Positions 33,634 to 36,383 of a DNA stretch of 36,383 nucleotides are shown here, one piece after another (position 1 is the first letter of the stretch; each line of letters starts with the position of its first letter). The stretch spans positions 1 through 36,383 of the forward strand of contig JAJEIP010000121.1 of NCBI GenBank assembly GCA_022827885.1, given 5' to 3'. The notes under the pieces were generated by a model that saw only the letters and a list, made by a program, of their open reading frames with translations, was not told the DNA's origin and searched no databases. The translations under genes and the position numbers were made by a program. The stretch is from Candidatus Poribacteria bacterium. GTDB lineage: Bacteria > Poribacteria > WGA-4E > WGA-3G.

Positions 33634-33661
33634 AAAAAAAGGGACTGGTTGGACCAGCCCC
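33634..33661 (-). terminator. Intrinsic terminator of the first STAS gene
   Basis: On the minus strand, GGGGCTGGT pairs with ACCAGTCCC around three bases and is followed by seven Ts. Confidence 0.85.
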
Positions 33662-33693
33662 TATTGTTTGATATGACTATTGGATTTTGGATT

Positions 33694-34035
33694 CTAAGCG
33701 GATAGTTCCGAAATTGCGGCATCCTCGTTCTCAAAATGTTCAAACTGATTCACGATTCGGCTCATAACAAGTAGATTTCTGATGTTTTCCCCGACATGGA
33801 TGACACCGATGCGTCCTTGCTTTTGGTTTGTCATGGCGCGCGCTTCCATAAGGGTACCGAGTCCTCCGCTGTCAACCTGGGTGACATCCGCAAAATTAAT
33901 GAGGATGCGCGGTGTATCGGCAGCCTCTATCTGTTGCGAGATTGTTTTCCGGAGTTCTGATATCGCTAATCCGACTATCCTGCCGCTGGGTTCTATAACC
34001 GTAACACCGTCTTGCTGGCGAACCTGTGTTGCCAT
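33694..34035 (-). CDS. STAS-domain protein, anti-sigma-factor antagonist type
   Basis: 113 residues: a single STAS domain, whole length. It opens TVIEPSGRIVG and has ILINFADVTQVDSGGLGTLM, where S56 corresponds to the serine phosphorylated by anti-sigma kinases in SpoIIAA-like proteins. Known members switch anti-sigma factors by binding when unphosphorylated. No kinase or phosphatase is in the window, so the partner is elsewhere. Start ATG 34035 has AAGGAG seven bases upstream; the frame opens to 34065. It has its own terminator and shares about 54 percent identity, by hand count without gaps, with the second STAS protein. Confidence 0.9.
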   Translation of the reverse strand: MATQVRQQDGVTVIEPSGRIVGLAISELRKTISQQIEAADTPRILINFADVTQVDSGGLGTLMEARAMTNQKQGRIGVIHVGENIRNLLVMSRIVNQFEHFENEDAAISELSA

Positions 34036-34190
34036 TATTTTTCTCCTTTTGTTTTTACCCTGCACAAAAATATAGATTCAATCATAGAAACTGGAGTTAG
34101 GACATATTATTCATAATTTGTTTTTATCATAAACTTACCCTACTATAGATGATTGTACTCGAATTCGGCTTTTCAGTCAAATTAAATTCC

Positions 34191-34227
34191 GTCGAGAGCT
34201 CGCTCCTATAGTGAGAGATGTCGCAGG
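34191..34227. repeat. GCTCGCTCCTAT dispersed repeat, copy 2
   Basis: A second copy of the repeat at 33591-33631. Confidence 0.6.
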
Positions 34228-34259
34228 CGGACTGTGGTGGCAAGGTTGACAGCAAATTC

Positions 34260-34280
34260 GGTGTGGTTAGAAACCGCACC
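34260..34280. repeat. GTGYGGTT-AACCGCAC hairpin, copy 2
   Basis: GGTGTGGTT pairs with AACCGCACC around AGA; one G-T pair. Confidence 0.7.
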
Positions 34281-34328
34281 ATAAGTGTCAATTTTAGAAG
34301 GAACAACCATCGCAGTCCCAGGCCGGTA

Positions 34329-34349
34329 GGTGCGGTTTGCAACCGCACC
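34329..34349. repeat. GTGCGGTT-AACCGCAC hairpin, copy 3
   Basis: A perfect nine-base stem GGTGCGGTT/AACCGCACC around TGC. It ends about 85 bases downstream of the second STAS stop codon. Confidence 0.75.
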
Positions 34350-34377
34350 GGTGTCCCACTAAATCTCGTGCGTTGAA

Positions 34378-34412
34378 CAAAAAAGGGGACCGGTAAAACC
34401 GATCCCTTTTTT
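34378..34412 (-). terminator. Intrinsic terminator of the second STAS gene
   Basis: On the minus strand, GGGATCGGT pairs with ACCGGTCCC (one G-T pair) around TTT and is followed by a C and six Ts. Confidence 0.8.
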
Positions 34413-34434
34413 ATATTTCACTGAATTTAAGATG

Positions 34435-34776
34435 CTATGTGGATAGTGCTAAAACTGCGTCATCCTCGTTGTCGAAGCACTCAAAGAGACTCACTAACCG
34501 ATTCAGAGCGACGATGTTTTTGGTGTGTTTACCGACGTTAACAATCCCGATACGCCCTTTCTTGCGGGTTGCGGCGACACGCGCCTCTATGAGGGCACTC
34601 AACCCTGAGCTATCAATCCGATTGACGTGCTCGAAATTGATGAGAACACGTGGTTCATCGGAAGTCTCGATTTGTGGTGAAATTGTTTTCCGTAATTCTG
34701 ATGCTGCGGATCCTACTATCTTTCCGCTCGGTTCCAAAATTGTGATGCCATTTTGTCTGCGAATTTGCGTTGTCAT
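34435..34776 (-). CDS. STAS-domain protein, second paralogue
   Basis: 113 residues, the same length as the first. The core is VLINFEHVNRIDSSGLSALI with S56-S57. SSGL is the standard phosphoacceptor motif, whereas the first copy has SGGL. Other conserved parts are ILEPSGKIVG and GRIGIVNVGKH. Start ATG 34776 has AAAAGGAG upstream. Each copy has its own binding site and terminator, so each is a one-gene unit. The two look like a recent duplication, or two switches for different partners. Confidence 0.9.
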   Translation of the reverse strand: MTTQIRRQNGITILEPSGKIVGSAASELRKTISPQIETSDEPRVLINFEHVNRIDSSGLSALIEARVAATRKKGRIGIVNVGKHTKNIVALNRLVSLFECFDNEDDAVLALST

Positions 34777-35149
34777 GATTTGCTCCTTTTTCATTTTTTG
34801 AACACTGTAAATGTTGATTCACTTTTCTACCTTTTACGTTATTCCAACGTTCAATTGCTCTCTTTGTTTACATTAGTCAAATTTTGTAGAAAAAAGTTCG
34901 TTTTTTTATACGTAGGTTGGGTAGATAACGCATTACCAGTAGCCATCGGTGGTCAGTCCCCCTGACCTTCTTATCAGGGAATATAAAAAAGTTGGGAATC
35001 GGAGTTCCCTCCTACAGAGGAATAGTAATCGGTGCTTGGGGAGAATATCGAGGAAGTTAGGAAATCGCATCTACCACGTGTGAAAGTTAGCGATCAGCAG
35101 TCAGCCTATCGGGATGGCATGTTTACAGAATCTTTTCTGTAAGTTTGAC

Positions 35150-35178
35150 TTGACTCATAAGTCAAAACATTGTATAAT
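35150..35178 (+). promoter_or_regulatory. Strong promoter with -35 in an inverted repeat
   Basis: TTGACT (35150-35155), 17 bases, TATAAT (35173-35178), an almost perfect sigma70 site. TTGACT-CATA-AGTCAA (35150-35165) is a perfect inverted repeat covering the -35 box, and GTTTGACTT (35143-35151) is partly repeated around it. This is a plausible repressor site. The transcript would have a leader of about 300 bases before the ATPase. Confidence 0.6.
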
Positions 35179-35420
35179 TATCATATTGAGATATATTAAT
35201 TTTGTGATATGATATAAATTATCTTTATACGGTTTTTTGTGATTTAATCATTACTTTTGCTTAGGTGTAAACTTAGGATGTTATGGTAAGTTATTGAGAT
35301 ATGTGAACATTTTAATGAACTATAGAGGTGCTCTCACGATCATATGCCTTCCTTCGTCCTGTGGACAAATCTATTATATTTTGATGATATGCTTTGCCCT
35401 TTAGAACCAATTTTGAGGGA

Positions 35421-35480
35421 ATGAATGACACGGAGAACGTTTCGGTGGATACCGATCCACTAATTCGAAAGGTTTTGTAA
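35421..35480 (+). CDS. Possible 19-residue leader peptide
   Basis: GAGGGA precedes ATG; the frame reads MNDTENVSVDTDPLIRKVL then TAA. It ends six bases before the ATPase start, in the same frame, so coupled translation is possible. It may equally be chance. Confidence 0.3.
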   Translation: MNDTENVSVDTDPLIRKVL

Positions 35481-35486
35481 GTTAAT

Positions 35487-36383
35487 ATGGAATTAATTGC
35501 TTTTCGCGTGCGTATGTACAAGGGAATTATTGATTCTGGATGGGTTGATGTAAATAATTTGACAGTGCTTGTTGGTAAGAATGAGTCTGGGAAGACGTCC
35601 CTTCTAAAGGCACTCCATAAGTTTAATCCTGATTTCTCAGAGCCGTATGATATACAAAAGGAATGGCCTCGGGGCCATCCGAGCGAGCCCAATGAGGAAC
35701 AGGTAGTCTGTCAGGCGAGATTTCGGTTATCAGATCGAGAGCAGTCTTATCTCTCAAGAACCACAGCTATACGAGATTTTCCGGATACTGTGGAGGTGTC
35801 GCGAAATTATGCCAGAAAATTGGAGGTGGAATTTGAAGGAAAAATCTTCTCAGATAGGTTCCATACTGTTGGAATTAATAAGTCTCTTGATTCCTTACCA
35901 AGGATTCCAAATGGGGTCGGGGCCCTATTCAGGCGAAGGGCCAACAGGAGTCTTGAAGCCGCAATAAATTCTGCACATACGGAAGATCCCGATAGATTGA
36001 AGGGAATAGTCGACGAGCGAGAAGAATATTTGAGACAGGCCCTGTCATCACCCGAACCGATACAGGAAATTGAAATTGGCTTTATAAATCAGTATCGCTT
36101 GAATCTCCAGAATCTCATTCGGGAATTAGAACGGCTATCTGCTGTCCAAATCAAGGCATCTAAGTATATTATTAAGCGTTTGCCCACATTTATCTATATG
36201 GACGACTATAGGATATTCAACGGGACAGTACGACTCAATGAAATTCAAAACCGTCAAGATGAGAATAGTTTAACGGAAGTGGATAAGACATTTCTCACAA
36301 TCCTTGAGTTGTCTGAACTTGACTTAGATGAGTTGGTTCAGCTTGGAGAGGGAGATGGAGAAAAAGTAACCCAACGTTACTAT
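35487..36383 (+). CDS. AAA/OLD-like ATPase, N-terminal part (runs off window end)
   Basis: At least 299 residues; no stop before 36383. It opens MELIAFRVRMYKGI and has a P-loop VLVGKNESGKTSLLKALHKF (about 28-47), of the ABC/SMC type found in OLD-family nucleases and related AAA-15/AAA-21 proteins. The continuing helices (for example IGFINQYRLNLQNLIRELER) form the insert between the Walker motifs. Walker B, the signature motif and any TOPRIM or nuclease domain would lie beyond the window. OLD-type proteins include phage-defence nucleases; the partner gene, if any, is off the window. Codon use is more AT-rich than its neighbours. ATG 35487 has only a weak, distant AAAGG. Confidence 0.75.
   Translation, partial: MELIAFRVRMYKGIIDSGWVDVNNLTVLVGKNESGKTSLLKALHKFNPDFSEPYDIQKEWPRGHPSEPNEEQVVCQARFRLSDREQSYLSRTTAIRDFPDTVEVSRNYARKLEVEFEGKIFSDRFHTVGINKSLDSLPRIPNGVGALFRRRANRSLEAAINSAHTEDPDRLKGIVDEREEYLRQALSSPEPIQEIEIGFINQYRLNLQNLIRELERLSAVQIKASKYIIKRLPTFIYMDDYRIFNGTVRLNEIQNRQDENSLTEVDKTFLTILELSELDLDELVQLGEGDGEKVTQRYY

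Larger units (their letters stand above)
34054..34434. other. Gap between the STAS genes, packed with repeats
   Basis: No gene is visible. It holds the dispersed repeat 34191-34227, hairpins 34260-34280 and 34329-34349, and the terminator at 34378-34412. Confidence 0.7.
34777..35486. other. AT-rich 710-bp region before the AAA ATPase
   Basis: No real gene is visible; the open frame at 35312-35692 on the minus strand is a shadow of the ATPase. It contains partial repeat ends (34911-34924; 34994-35020), an inverted copy of the CTGACTGCTGAT repeat (35091-35110), the promoter at 35150-35178, and a 19-codon frame at 35421-35480. Confidence 0.6.

Noticed and set aside
35312-35692. 126-codon minus-strand frame
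   Set aside because: It overlaps the P-loop part of the ATPase gene and its sequence is of shadow type.
1-36383. tRNA or rRNA genes
   Set aside because: I found no cloverleaf ending in CCA-type stems and no conserved rRNA segment by eye; a covariance search would be decisive.

Overview
The window looks like a chromosomal segment of an uncultured Gram-negative bacterium, most likely of the Candidatus Poribacteria / WGA-4E type. This is inferred from the gene set; no marker rRNA is present. The clues are C-terminal sorting-type tails ending in ATHKMLIRK, a PorV/PorQ-like outer-membrane barrel, an ECF sigma factor fused to a membrane-anchored C-terminal domain, two phytanoyl-CoA-dioxygenase-like genes, DUF5695 and DUF6785 proteins, and small hairpin repeats between genes.

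Bases 1-6700 are the mobile and rearranged part. An intact-looking IS630-family element (749-1994, TA target duplication, imperfect terminal repeats, A8 slippage site between its two reading frames) sits inside a decayed copy of another IS630-type transposase. Two orphan gene tails (about 313-500 and 4745-4868) share a conserved 3' flank. Between them lie the PorV-like barrel, a short two-gene unit of unknown membrane proteins and the sigma factor.

Bases 6700-20400 are mostly housekeeping-like. On the minus strand they hold a penicillin-binding/beta-lactamase-fold serine hydrolase with a duplicated-domain unknown protein, a PQQ-type beta-propeller membrane protein, murA-hisD-DUF1028, HD hydrolase with phytanoyl dioxygenase, and truA. 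On the plus strand they hold an SDR with a PGPGW membrane protein, a Gfo/Idh/MocA oxidoreductase and a RluA-family pseudouridine synthase.

Bases 20400-33600 carry a catabolic or exchange set: aldo/keto reductase, a second phytanoyl dioxygenase, a CaCA-type cation exchanger, a secreted lectin-fold protein, a 647-residue multi-pass DUF6785 protein, an enolase-superfamily dehydratase, a D-2-hydroxyacid dehydrogenase and an 894-residue DUF5695 protein. The combination suggests use of sugars, sugar acids or other organic acids. Inside it are a GIY-YIG-like protein and a frameshifted FRG-TPR pseudogene, an accessory-type island.

Bases 33600-36383 hold twin STAS-domain genes, each with its own terminator and flanked by dispersed hairpin repeats. 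An AT-rich 710-base leader follows, with a near-consensus promoter whose -35 box lies in an inverted repeat. It drives the start of an AAA/OLD-like ATPase that runs off the window end. Start sites were chosen by Shine-Dalgarno position, so many differ from the longest open frame.
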